Shown in pieces: positions 1-10,604 of a DNA stretch of 31,295 bases. This DNA is from Rodentolepis nana (taxonomy: Eukaryota > Platyhelminthes > Cestoda > Cyclophyllidea > Hymenolepididae). How positions within the stretch are numbered: the stretch's first letter is position 1; every line of letters starts with the position of its first letter. The stretch lies in NCBI GenBank assembly GCA_900617975.1, contig UZAE01000186.1:1-31295 (forward strand). The letters run 5' to 3'. A program made the translations under genes and the position numbers. The notes under the pieces are model-generated. The model saw only the letters and a program-made list of their open reading frames with translations. It searched no databases and was not told the DNA's origin.

Positions 1-690
1 AAACTCAGCAACGGCTTCGATTCTTGGCCAGTCGGGTATGTCGGAGAGTGCCACTGTCCACTGTTTCTCCTTTTTTCGAGCTTTGAGTTCGTTGCACCTT
101 GAGGTCTGGAATTCTCTTCTGATTAAGGCCTTCATTGTGTGAAAAGACATCGGCCGGTCCATGCATTGGAAAATCGTTGTCCCCTTCTTAGCAAGTGTGT
201 CAGCATGCTCATTGCCTTTAATGCCACAGTGACCAGGAATCCATTGTAGGACCACTGTTTTGTTTTACTCTCTCAGCAGCTCATAGAGTTTTCTACATTC
301 CTTTATCTCAGCTGTTTTGGGTGGCTCTCTGTTTCCAATTGAGTTTATTGCTGACTGTGAGACCGAAAGTACTACCGCTTTGGTGAATTTCGTATTCAGG
401 CAACATAATTGGCATAGTGCTATCCTAATGGTTTCTACTTCTCCTTTAATAGCGGATCTATTGTGTCCCGCTGGTGCGTAGAAAGAGATGAGTTCAGAAT
501 AGACACCAGGACCAACGTTTGCTTGGTTTTCTATGTATGACCCATCAGTGAAGACTTGGAGCCATTGATCTGCAGGATAGTTGACATTGATTGTCTCAAG
601 GGCCAGTGAGCGCATTTGCTCTGGAGGGGTGGGGTGCTTGCGTCTAAAGCAGCAATTTATTGCTGCCATTCTGGAACTTGCTGAAATTTT
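1..690 (-). pseudogene. 5'-truncated LINE fragment: broken RNase H domain
   Basis: Reading leftwards, the frame gives a linker (HPTPPEQMRSLALETI), then an RNase H fold: first catalytic Asp in QVFTDGSY, Glu in KGEVETIRIAL, and the last His/Asp block in WIPGHCGIKGNEHAD. This is the RNase H that follows reverse transcriptase in I/Jockey/R1-like LINE proteins, where it removes RNA from the cDNA hybrid. Two lesions are visible. An in-frame TAA (265-267) falls between LYELLRE and NKTVVLQW, after which the same frame resumes to the window edge. The third acidic residue, normally in an SDSQ-type motif, is Val (SVSQSAI, near 355-375). No reverse transcriptase lies upstream (above 700), so the copy is 5'-truncated; its 3' end lies outside the window. 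It may belong to the same LINE class as the element at 30803, but the two pieces do not overlap, so this cannot be tested here. Confidence 0.9.
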
Positions 691-699
691 GCTTCATTA

Positions 700-3600
700 A
701 AAATTATGTTTCAACTCCTTTTATCGGGTAATAAAATCTTATCTGAATGAGTGAACATGCAGAAAATTATGGAAATTAATGATAGTTGTAATAAAATTTG
801 AATTCAATAACTCGTTCAATAAAAGCCCTATTTTTAACCAAATTTTTAATTTTAAACTTTTTAGTTTAAAAATTTTATCCCATAATTTATTGTGTGTATA
901 TTATGAGGAAAATAGACATCTAATTTGAAAAAAGTTTTAAGAAATTATTAACAGATTAATTTTGAAATCTTTAGACTTGGTCGAGTTTGCGAATCATCTA
1001 TTGTTTTCTGAGAGCATTAATGCTCGAGCCGTCATTTCATACTAATTTAAACAACGCTTCTCTACAGTCATAAAGGTGTAACTCATGAGAAAAATTGTGC
1101 ACTTTTTTGAAATTTCACACCCTTATAATAGATTAAGAGTTCATTTGTATAGGCACAATAATTAATTTGGACGTCGGTAGAGTTTGAGAAACGAAAATGT
1201 TAGCTTTTAACCTAAAATGAACGCTCAAAACGCTTTAATTAAAAATCTTTGGAATTATTGAGGATGTAAATCACTGACAAATAGTTTGACACCGCAAAGC
1301 TCAATAAACACAATTATCGTAGAGTTAGAATATTGAAAAAAGTTGTATCTTTATTTGAATGATGTCCGGAGAAAGAAAAGCATTTGAATAGCTCATGCTG
1401 ATGGAAATTGATATTTTTTCTATGTGTGCCCTCCAAATAATCAAACAAATGAAGTGAATTAAATCTTATTTCTATTAATCAAAAATATTCGATCAATAAA
1501 AAAATTTCCTCCATATTTTAAGTCCTTTTCACGGTCTTTCCTGGAAATTCATCGAAAGTAGATTGTCTTTTACGTGACGAAATTAGGATAATTTGGCGAT
1601 ATAATTACGGATTAATCAATAATTTTTCCCACCATTTAAAATAAAATATCAAAATAGAAGTCAGCACACCTAATTTTATCCAGTGCTATTTAACCAAAAA
1701 GGTGTAATTGCTTCAAAAAAGCTCTCTCGAGGGTCAAATTGAAATTGCAAATGAAATCACATTTCAAATATTTTATGCAGTCGTCGTGTGCGTATGTTTG
1801 CGCATAATTATTCCCAATAGGGGAAAATTTTATGAATTGAAGGAAAAACATACCTCAAAATTTGGCCCCCATAACTACACATTTCAAATGAAAAATTAAA
1901 TAGAATTGCACGACCACAAAAGATAATTTTAAGGTGTTAAATCTGAGAGTCCGATCAAGATTCTTTACAAGATAATAAATTAGAGAAAACCTTCCTAATA
2001 AACTTCCTTTTGAAACAGAATATACATTGTGCAGTGAAATAGACACGAAGCTATCTATTAGTATTACCTATATGAGTTGATCAGTTTCATCATTGGGTAG
2101 TTACCAATGAGTAGCTATGAAGTCATCTAATTCACCAACTGGCAGAAAGCTTCAGAATAGTCAGTTTACTACTTAATATAACTCTATTGACCTTTCGTTT
2201 AAATCCCTTCTTCTATCAGTATGGCGGATTAAAATCACACCCGTTTCTTTTTTAATTGTTTTTTTCTCCTCTGTGTTATCATTCAATCTCCACTTTATGA
2301 GTACTTACAGAAATCTTTGAATAGTAAAGGATACAAGATGGTAGTTTTAATTAAATACAAATATTCCTTGATTAATTACAAAATAAGGAAATAAATGGAA
2401 GACAGAAAGAAATAATAAGGCAAATAAAATAATAAAAAACAACTGAGTATTATTTCCGTTAAACAACAAATGAATTTCAGTAATTTATTTATTTATTTAA
2501 AATACCGTCACAAAACTGTAAAATCGATTTTACATGTGCCGGTTGACTAAATTCATTTTTCTTATTGGCTACTATAATTTAGTTATTGGACTATTTACCA
2601 CATTCAAATCAAGCTATTTATGCTAATATTTATTCAGACAGATTTAACGAAAATAGCAAAAGTTATAAGAAAAAATGAATTCTATTATCTCACAGAGAAA
2701 CGATAGAATTGTCTACCTTTTAATCGACACCATAGAATAAAAAGGAAAAAAATCTTCCGTAGACGAAAAAAGTGTTATGAAATCTTGTATTTCTCAGACC
2801 AACAAATGATTTTTTCATGAATTAGATATAATAATACATGTGAGTGAAAGGCTTCTCACTGAAAGCGCGATGGAACTGAAGGATTCGTGTCCAAAAACCG
2901 GAAGTTGAATAATTAGGACTACATGATACATACTCGTTCCTGAATACTCCAACAATTTTAATAAACCCAATTTTAAGAATCAAAACAGAGAGTTATATAA
3001 ATTGCGTTGTTAACCAAAATTTGGATGCTATCTGGAGTGAAATAGATTAAAACGTAAAGGAAAAAATAGCCAATGAATAACTGAGATTCCACAAACTATT
3101 AATAAAAATTGGTGACAAATTTGACTTATGTTTTTGTTCAGAATAAAGAATGAGAGCATATGTAACTAGAAAATGACTTTTAGTAACAGCAAGAATGTCA
3201 AGTTGACAGAAATAGGAATAGGGAAACAGAGGATTGTAAGCTCAAGATTAGTAAAGTTGTTTCGCGGACTTAATTTCGAACAAATCGATGAGTTGTAGAT
3301 AATAGTTTGGTTAATCTGGCTTATTGTTCGACATTTTCAGGCCAGATGATCTCAGTACTTGTGAATCTCGAATGTACACTTTTAGTGACATTTGTGGTCA
3401 ACTAAATTTGGCTAATTGTCAAAGAAGAGTTCGAGAGAGGGAGAAGCCACAATGAAATCGAGTGGATATGGTAATTTAGTGGAATAATTTTGAAACACAG
3501 AAGCTTATATCTCGAATCAAAAAAGATTTTAGAAGGTGAGTGGGTCCTGTTGACAACTGGTAAGTGTTTTCATTGAACCTTCTCATTAATGGATACTCGG

Positions 3601-4585
3601 GTTTACTTTCCTGAAAAATTTTTATTCATAAACATAAGTTTTATAAAAGTGAAGACGAAAATCAGGGGCAAGTGGAAAAAGCCATCAATTATGTAACTTA
3701 ACATTAATTTTCTCAAAAAAAATAATTCTCATTTTTTGAGAGTTACTAGGATCCAGGGAAGCATTGTTACTTTAAAACGGAAGGCATTAAAGGATCAAAA
3801 TATTTCTATACAAGCTTGCTGTCACACCGGGGGCTTTTAAATTGCCTGGATTAAAAAAAGCCCAACTTTTCCCAGTTGCTATAACAAAGTCCATTAAATG
3901 GATTTCCAAACGAGGGCAGTTGACGTGATGTTCTAATTTTGCAAGCTCAAGCTATTTGACCACAAAAAAAGAAAAGAAGTCTTTATGTTTCATTTTCGCG
4001 ACATAAATGAGGCTAATATGCGTAAAATTAATAACTATTCGAATAGGCTCTTAACATTTTACGAGGGATTTGAAATAGGCGTAAAGCAAGCGCTAAAAAG
4101 ATTAACAATGGTGCTCTAATACCATTAAACTGTCATAATAGTGCTTACAAATAAAAGCAATTAGATGCTTGACAATTTAAAGTGAAGTTGAATAAATCAC
4201 TATTGAAGGTATATAGTTATCTTGATATATTAGAATATGATTTTTCGATTTAATCCGATGCACGGATTAAAGGGTTTGGCTCATTAGAGTATGTGGTATT
4301 TTTCGGAAGCAATTTCATTTTATTAACAAGTAGTTTAAAATAGATTGGGAAAAAAGTTCTAATAATGGATCACACAGACTGTCATTAAGATCTCCAGAAA
4401 TTCAAGTAATAGTTTAAAAACGATTAACATCACAATTTGTGTAGTGTCTTGGACTAACTTGTTCAGGTCATAACTGTGGATAACCTCATTTCTACAGGCA
4501 TGTTCTCTTTAGTTTCCTATTAGTTTTCAGCTACTTAACTCTAACCATACAGTTAAACGTCTTGTACTAATTATATTTCTTAGCC
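700..4585. other. AT-rich intergenic stretch, no gene recognised
   Basis: No open frame here has a recognisable motif, codon character or convincing splice sites. The only structured spot I noticed is at 2468-2558 (listed separately). Long A/T runs are frequent. Confidence 0.6.
2468..2558. repeat. Small fold-back segment with internal palindrome
   Basis: The ends are a 10-bp inverted pair, aaatgaattt (2468-2477) and aaattcattt (2549-2558). Inside are an (attt)n run (about 2484-2500) and a perfect 16-bp palindrome, gtaaaatcgattttac (2518-2533). It could be a fold-back element remnant or chance in AT-rich DNA. No clear target-site duplication is seen. Confidence 0.3.
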
Positions 4586-4798
4586 TTAATAAAATCCGGA
4601 AGTGAATCTATGGTCAGATGTCAATAACTCAATATCTTTGACAGATTCTTTGTTTAATCTTGCATCTGAAGGTGCAAAATTCCAACGCCATCTCAACAAG
4701 GAATCTTTTGGGGGTGCTGACTTGAGAATGGATTTTTGGTAACATGACTCCATAGTGATCTTGTTTGCACCCGTTTTTGGTTTAGAGGGCACATACAC
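4586..4798 (-). CDS. Possible coding exon, unrecognised
   Basis: A 70-codon open frame, richer in GC than its surroundings, ends at a TAA (4586-4588). The peptide is Lys/Ser-rich (for example KPKTGANKITMESC and KSAPPKDSLLRWRW) and matches no family I know. It has no ATG at its left end and an in-frame stop just upstream, so it would need a splice acceptor near 4800 (CCTAAG is the only candidate, with a poor pyrimidine tract). No AATAAA follows closely. It lies downstream of the zinc-finger gene at 6677-8595 on the same strand, but that gene already has its own stop and polyadenylation signal. It could be a terminal exon of another gene or a chance frame. Confidence 0.2.
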   Translation of the reverse strand: MYVPSKPKTGANKITMESCYQKSILKSAPPKDSLLRWRWNFAPSDARLNKESVKDIELLTSDHRFTSGFY

Positions 4799-6656
4799 AG
4801 CGACTTAGGCATTGATATCTCTTCAGTAGTTACCCAAAGTGGAAAAGACTATGAAAAGCGTTCATTACCTTCGCACTTGTCATCGGATTATTAGCAGGTC
4901 GTTCATATAGACATATAGGTGGATAGTAAGATATTTAGATCAAGAAAATCTTGATCTAACTGAAAGAAATGCAACCAGATTACCTTTCTGAAAACAATAG
5001 CTTATGGAACATTGAGCAACAAATACTTAGTGTAGTCTGTTATGGCTTTAGCGCCTTTAATAAAAAATTTATCTTTGGTAAATACACAAAATTCACAAGT
5101 GGAGGCTAAGTTCACTATTAATCTTTTCAAAATAGCAAGCAAGACTTCATCGCTTACAATTTGAAAGAGTTTAAGCATCTTAGGTTAGTAAAATTAAATT
5201 GAATGAGTTTTCTGAATATTAGTTCACTACCCTATTTACTCGGTCAATAATCAATTGAAGATTTGTCTAATACCCAGCTAAGTTAACTGCAATTCAAACT
5301 CTCAAGTGATGTCTTTACAGTTTAACTGTCCCTCCAAATCATTAAGATGAAATGGTATGCCTGAGATAAGACAATCTAATATGATAATCAAATGTGCAAT
5401 CTAGTTGGAAAATTCATTGGTAACATTCACTTGTTTGATCCTGGCAAAAGCCCTTTCCGCTGAACAATATCCATAAAACTTGACTGCTTCTAGACTAATT
5501 GCCGCTGTTATCAACCTAAACACATAATTATTTGTTTCCGGAAGGATAAATGTCTTTTTTTAAAGTTTAATGGGAGGAGTTGCAGTAACTAGAATCGACT
5601 TTTACATTTCAATTCGCCATTGGACGGAAATTTTTTTCTCCACCTAACTGTTAAGAATTCGCCTGTTTAATAGACTGACGAGCATGTTGGAGACTTCTTC
5701 TAGGATGTTAATTGCTACCCTCAGTGCAGAAGGCGAACTGCACTACCAAGGTCGACTTTAAGAAAATTGAATTTACAGTTGGCTTTATGTAATTGGAACC
5801 CCAAAGATTGCTGCCATTTCGAACTAGCAATACAACACCAAAAATACATTTGGGGAATTTTACAAACTGACTTTTTGACGACATCAAGCTTTAGAAAGCC
5901 CCAAAGAGTAATAATTAATTGGGAGAATTATAATGATTTGCCATTAACACAACGAATAGCCTGCTAATTTTCGGATCTTGTTTATGAAACGGGTACAACC
6001 AAAGTAATTTCACAGTAAGATTACCGAAAACAGCTCACCCAATAAATTAAAGACCACAGAGATTTTCTAAAAGATTAGCTAGCTTGTGTTACTGCGTAGC
6101 TGAATTCTAATCCGTTTCAGACAGAGTTGTCTTCTCCTTCTTCCAGATCCTTCGGCTTCGCTTCACAATTGGCAAATTCACAGAAGATCCTGAACTTTGC
6201 AACGGCAATTTTAATCTATTCTGATCTTAATTTTAAAGCGTATAGATAGCATCTTCCCTTCATATCTTCCTGCAAATTCCATGTTTTATGCACTCAGTTT
6301 TAATTTATACTTTTTTGAACAATATGTTTAAATTGTAAGCATTAAGTTATATCCGTTTCAAAGACTATTGTAACACTGGCTTTTCATTCGACAGAAACTT
6401 GTGCATTGAAATATCGTTTGATAAATTCCCACACTCACATCTGGTTAGATAAAAGCAACTACCAAGTAGGGTTTCTTGCAATTATTGAATAACTAGGTAG
6501 TCATCACATATTCAAACCAATCTTTATTGATTAAAACCATGGCTTGTACTATTGCTACTCTTTCCAACTTCTTTTTGTCTGAACAACGATAGCTGTTTAC
6601 CCAAACATACCTATCCTAGAAAGTAAGTGTCATAAATGAGATCCAAGGCACAGTTA
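4799..6656. other. Intergenic stretch, no gene recognised
   Basis: A 66-codon plus-strand frame near 5767-5967 has no motif or splice context that would support it. The only notable structure is the hairpin at 4936-4958. Confidence 0.55.
4936..4958. repeat. Perfect 10-bp inverted repeat, 3-nt loop
   Basis: tagatcaaga, then aaa, then tcttgatcta. It forms a stable hairpin on either strand. No function can be assigned; it is not next to a recognised gene end. Confidence 0.5.
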
Positions 6657-6662
6657 TTTATT
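6657..6662 (-). promoter_or_regulatory. Polyadenylation signal AATAAA of zinc-finger gene A
   Basis: AATAAA on the minus strand lies about 15 nt after the TAG stop (6677-6679) of the zinc-finger gene. Its paralogue has the same motif in the same place, which supports both gene ends. Confidence 0.6.
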
Positions 6663-6676
6663 AAAATCCTCACATT

Positions 6677-8595
6677 CTAACGCAAGATAAACAACCTTCC
6701 TATATGAAAACCTAAGTTGAAAAGAAAATTAGTCACAAATTTTTACTACTATAGCTTTTTTGATCCACGTGAGATAACTCACTTCCGTGGGCTTTAAACC
6801 AGTGTTCAACAATAGCATCCGCATTATATTCTTTTCTTTGACACTCAAAACACCTGTACATTTGATGCATCTTGGGATCTAAATAACCTGTGGAGAAAAA
6901 AATATGCCGCCGTTATTGTAACCGGAATCATAGATTCATATCTGGCAATGCCCTTTGACAATTATTAAAGCCAGGTGAGTCATTCCGACAACTGACAATA
7001 TTTCGTGGCCTCGAACTTCTCCTATACCACTGCGTATAAAACATTGTGACATGCATAAAAGAACTTCAAAGAAACCAGAGATAACACAACGTTACAAGAA
7101 TGCGCCTTTGGATATCCGACAAGAATCTACACTTGGGTGGCAAGAAAGGAGGCGCCAGAGCAAGACCTGGCCAAAAATTTCGCTTCTAGAATCCATATGT
7201 TTAGAAGTAACACTTCTTAACTAGCATACAAATATTAGGTCAAAGGAATTGATAACTCACAGCCTTCATGTACGACGCTAAAGATTAACGGTTGATTTTG
7301 TCTCTTCAAAAGTTTAATCTTAGTGGGTCGTGTTTAACGTCACAAAGGACTGCAGCGCACTGACCAATGATAAGCACACGTGATAGAAGAAATGGAGAAA
7401 TTGGGCGTTTTTTGTCACAAAACGTCGGTTTCACTTAAATCTGTCTAATCTACTGGCAGATGATGAGGTTTCAATCCCTTAGTGGTTAACAGTCAGGAGC
7501 AAAGCAAGTTTAACTATAATCGGTTATACAATTCTCATTGAAGAATCTATATTCTTTGAAGTTAATTTATTTCAATTCTCTTTGAAATGTTAAAAGCCCT
7601 ATTTCTGGAATATATTCCTGCAAAAGAGTGCTCTTAGCCGATTCCTATGGGAAATACTCTACAACACAGGGGATTTCAATTTTGTCTGCATTAATATTAT
7701 TTCGTGCCCCCTTGCGTTGAGCTAATAGGAGCCGGTATGAACTAGAAAGTGCATTTAGCCTCTCCAGCTATGAGGTTATCATTCAGACATGCATCGCATA
7801 AAAGTACCCTATTCTTGACAATAGGAAAACCGTCACGAAGCGGAGTAGAATGTCTTCATAAGACTCGAGAGAAACTAGCATATTTAATTTCTCATGCTAT
7901 AAATTATTAATTATTGGGTTCCAACGACCATACTTAAATATGAAAGATCACCTATAAAGTAGATTTCAATGTTCTTATCAGTCAATTTGGTAATTAAGTA
8001 TCTTTCGAATATTCAAGCCATGCGATGTAAATTACTTTGGGAATAAGAACACCGTTTCTATCTGTCTCTTCTAGAAGTCTTAAATGCTGCAACTGAGAAG
8101 TAATAAAAGGAACCTATCATTCTGGTTTCTGAGAACGAATTGCCGCACACTCTCTTCTCCCAAATTAACTTCAATGCTCTCTTTGGATCAATATAATGTA
8201 CAACATTGGATAAATACGCGGAAACCTTTTATGCTCAAGAACGTACCGCAATGTCCGGTAATAAAATGAACAAGAAGAAGGTAAAATGATTGGGCACGAA
8301 CATTACACCGGCTGCACTCAAGGTGTGCCTCCTCTGTGAAGTAAGGTGAGAACCATTAAAAGCTTATGCTACACAATGAAGTAGTGAGACATAAAACTTA
8401 CTTCTACAATGTCTAAATAAGTCTCCAATAGACGAATGCATCTTCAAGCAAATGGGACATATTTTTCGTACATCTTCTATGGAACGATGAAAACAGCAAG
8501 GAAACCGTACCTGCGTGTTCATGTTTAACGTGGAGAGTGAAAAGCTGCTTTCCGCGATACTTTTCATGACACCTTCTGCATTTATAATAGGCCAT
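6677..8595 (-). CDS. Four-finger C2H2 zinc-finger protein A (spliced)
   Basis: Predicted coding exons: 8595-8511, 8476-8402, 8333-8247, 6887-6783 and 6711-6677, giving 128 residues. Each finger is C-x2-C-x12-H-x4/5-H: CRRC..HVKHEH (exon 1), CPIC..H with its last His in exon 3, CSRC..HFITGH (exon 3) and CFEC..HWFKAH (exon 4). The tail SFHIGRLFILR ends at TAG. Introns are GT..AG, phase 1 throughout; intron 1 is only 34 bp. The gene lies about 4.4 kb beyond its paralogue B on the same strand, with identical lengths for coding exons 2-5. Fingers of this type usually bind nucleic acid, but the target is unknown. The ATG at 8595 is a choice: the frame stays open to a good acceptor at 8627 (TTTAACAG), and the residues before it (RRLERHS) resemble those of the paralogue, so more 5' exons may exist. 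Confidence 0.8.
6888..8246 (-). other. Intron 3 of zinc-finger gene A
   Basis: A 1359-bp intron bounded by GTACGT (donor at 8246) and a CCACAG acceptor (6888). The corresponding intron of the paralogue is 635 bp. I see no element of the ribozyme-headed family inside and no convincing nested gene. Confidence 0.65.
8477..8510 (-). other. 34-bp intron 1 of zinc-finger gene A
   Basis: GTACGG donor and CATAG acceptor. It sits at the same position and phase as the 82-bp intron 14148-14229 of the paralogue. Read through as coding, it would break the alignment between finger 1 and finger 2. Confidence 0.75.
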
Positions 8596-8626
8596 ACTAT
8601 GCCGTTCTAGACGTCTATTTAGAAAC

Positions 8627-10248
8627 CTGTTAAAAGTAAAATAACACCGTTCAATTGAGTCACATTAAAAATCGAATTTAATTTAATTTTTTAAATGAAA
8701 ATATCGTTTAAATAACCTTTGCAGTGACACCTGATCTATTGCTATAAAGAGATTTTCTCTCCCGAAAGGAATTAAGGCTCAAACAGGAATAAAATCCATA
8801 AGAGAGCTAAATTTCAATTTCGCGGAGTCATATCCTATTCAATTAATATCTCGCTTTCTGTATCCCAAAAGATCTAACTTTGGCAACTCGCCCTTATATC
8901 TGACTTCCCATAAGATGTATTTTTGGAAGAACCACGTCTTAAATCGAGGACACAGTGCATGTCCATGAAATGTCACTTTTCTTGCATTCATCACACGTAA
9001 AACAATTCCCCCCCCCCTCATGAATGTCAACTGACTTGGCGTCTTCAGCCTCCTGAATTTGGGAATAAATATTTATGCTAAAGATCGCAAGATTTCAAGC
9101 TTAGTAGCTTAGTACCACAAATGTGTTACTCTCTTGTGCCTGCTATGTTAAGACCTTAATTAACTGAATAGAGTATAAAGCCATTTGTTCTTATCATGAC
9201 TTGTGAAAAAAAGAATTGAATTCAACTGATTTTCGTGAGCGAAATTCTGCAAAAAACATTAAATATGATACGGAAAATTCAAATGACAAACCACAAAATT
9301 TGAATATCAAAATGTGCACATCAAGTTTATCAAATATGGCAAATTCAGTTTAAGAAAATACAAATGAAACAGGTCTTCAGTAACAAGACTTTATAGTTGT
9401 CGTTTACTGATTTGAGTTTTATCGAATTTTGGACTCACTAATAATAATAATAATCAATTTCAGCTGTTTTACAATAAAAATGTGCTAATTATTTTGATAC
9501 TGCAGATATTCATAACTACTTAGACAATATCATAATTTAATTTAGTTTTCAGTTCTATCTGGATTCACAATTTATATGCGGATTGTTGGAAAGAACTTCG
9601 CGCTTTAATTTGCCCCCAAATAAAACGGCAGACAGGCAACTGGCGTCACCGAGAAGGTCACTAAAACTTGTGAAAACTGTAAGCTCCGAAAGTGTATGGT
9701 TGTTTGGCATTGACAACAGGAAAGAATGCGCTATGGCACACTTCCTTTAAAACCTAAGCTCTTGTTCATTCATCTGCCGGACAATGAATGCTTGAAACGG
9801 TTGCACTATACAAAAATCAGAACTCATATTGTTATAACGGAAATGGTGACTGTAATCCGTTGAGCAGTACTTTTACCTCAAGCATCTATTTTTGCCTCAT
9901 ATGAAAGCACTTCAAAGTGCTTCTTGAATTCCTCTGATCAGTAGGGAGTGCTATGAGAGTCCGCTTACTACTTAAGATGAACTCATGCCTCGTTTATGAG
10001 AAAATAAAGACTTTGACCCAGATAACCATCAGTAACACAAGAGAGTGATTATTCGAATAATGTTGCTTCACCCTTACTTTGTAAGCTCATATAGGCAGCT
10101 ATTTCGCTTTGTTTTGGTATGGTGGCCGAATGGTTTTAAGCGGGAAGATAGGTGAATGGCTCACTTCTACTTCACCAGAGTCTCATGAACAAGTTGACTA
10201 TTTTCTGTGAACAATTAATATATACACCTTTTCTTTTTGACGTTAACA
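8627..10248. other. Intergenic or 5' region of zinc-finger gene A
   Basis: It holds a run of 10 C (9008-9017), a short (taa)n microsatellite (about 9441-9456) and, on the minus strand near 8990, a CxxC-like frame (CDEC) closed by a stop after 20 residues. The last may be a decayed exon. Nothing else is recognised. Confidence 0.4.
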
Positions 10249-10260
10249 ACTAACCCATCA

Positions 10261-10331
10261 CGGGTGTGTATTAGACTTACCTCCACGTGGTGCACCCTGG
10301 GCAACGTATACTTATACCTCAAAAAGTCTAT
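10261..10331 (+). ncRNA. HDV-like ribozyme, copy A (lightly mutated)
   Basis: P1 5' strand CGGGTGT pairs with GCACCCT except at position 1 (C instead of G). P2 is TAGACTT/AAGTCTA. P3 is ACC/GGT with loop TCCACGT. Then come GGGCAAC, P4 GTAT/ATAC and J4/2 CTCAA with the catalytic C kept. Cleavage may be weakened by the C at position 1 opposite U. Confidence 0.75.
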
Positions 10332-10592
10332 TAATTGACAGTTGACTTTTGACTTTAAACCACCATGAATCCACTGTATGTCATATGCGATCACTTCCAC
10401 AATGCTCACCTCACCTTTTCTCTATTTTTATATATCTGTCTCTTACATCTGTGAATCTCTCTTCTGTTCCCCCTCTCGACCTTTTTACTACTTTGATGTT
10501 CCTCCTCCTCCTTTCTGTGAAGCCCAAAGTCAGCTAAAGGGCTAATGATCGCTGTCAAACCGATTGTCATTTGAAATAAATAAATAAATAAG
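10261..10592 (+). mobile_element. Ribozyme-headed short retroelement, copy A
   Basis: About 332 bp. It starts with the HDV-like ribozyme, continues through a pyrimidine-rich body (CTCACCTCACC, CTGTCTCTTACATC, TTTGATGTTCCTCC) and the conserved AAAGGGCTAATGAT block, and ends in an (AAAT)n tail. A perfect 12-bp target-site duplication, actaacccatca, lies at 10249-10260 and 10593-10604, directly against the predicted cleavage nucleotide and the tail. There is no tRNA- or 5S-like promoter, so it is not a classical SINE; the shared 5' end with the element at 30803 makes it a LINE derivative. Open frames inside carry no recognisable protein. It lies between the two zinc-finger genes, antisense to them. 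Confidence 0.9.
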
Positions 10593-10604
10593 ACTAACCC
10601 ATCA

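Noticed and set aside
1708..2046. Overlapping 63-codon frames on both strands
   Set aside because: AT-rich, overlapping antisense, no motif or splice context; treated as chance.
8839..9030. A zinc-finger-like CDEC motif on the minus strand upstream of gene A
   Set aside because: The frame has no spaced histidines and is closed by a stop; it runs beside a 10-C tract. At most a decayed exon.
10261..10592. Classical tRNA-derived SINE
   Set aside because: The 5' end is a ribozyme shared with a LINE and has no Pol III A/B boxes; a LINE-derived short element fits better.
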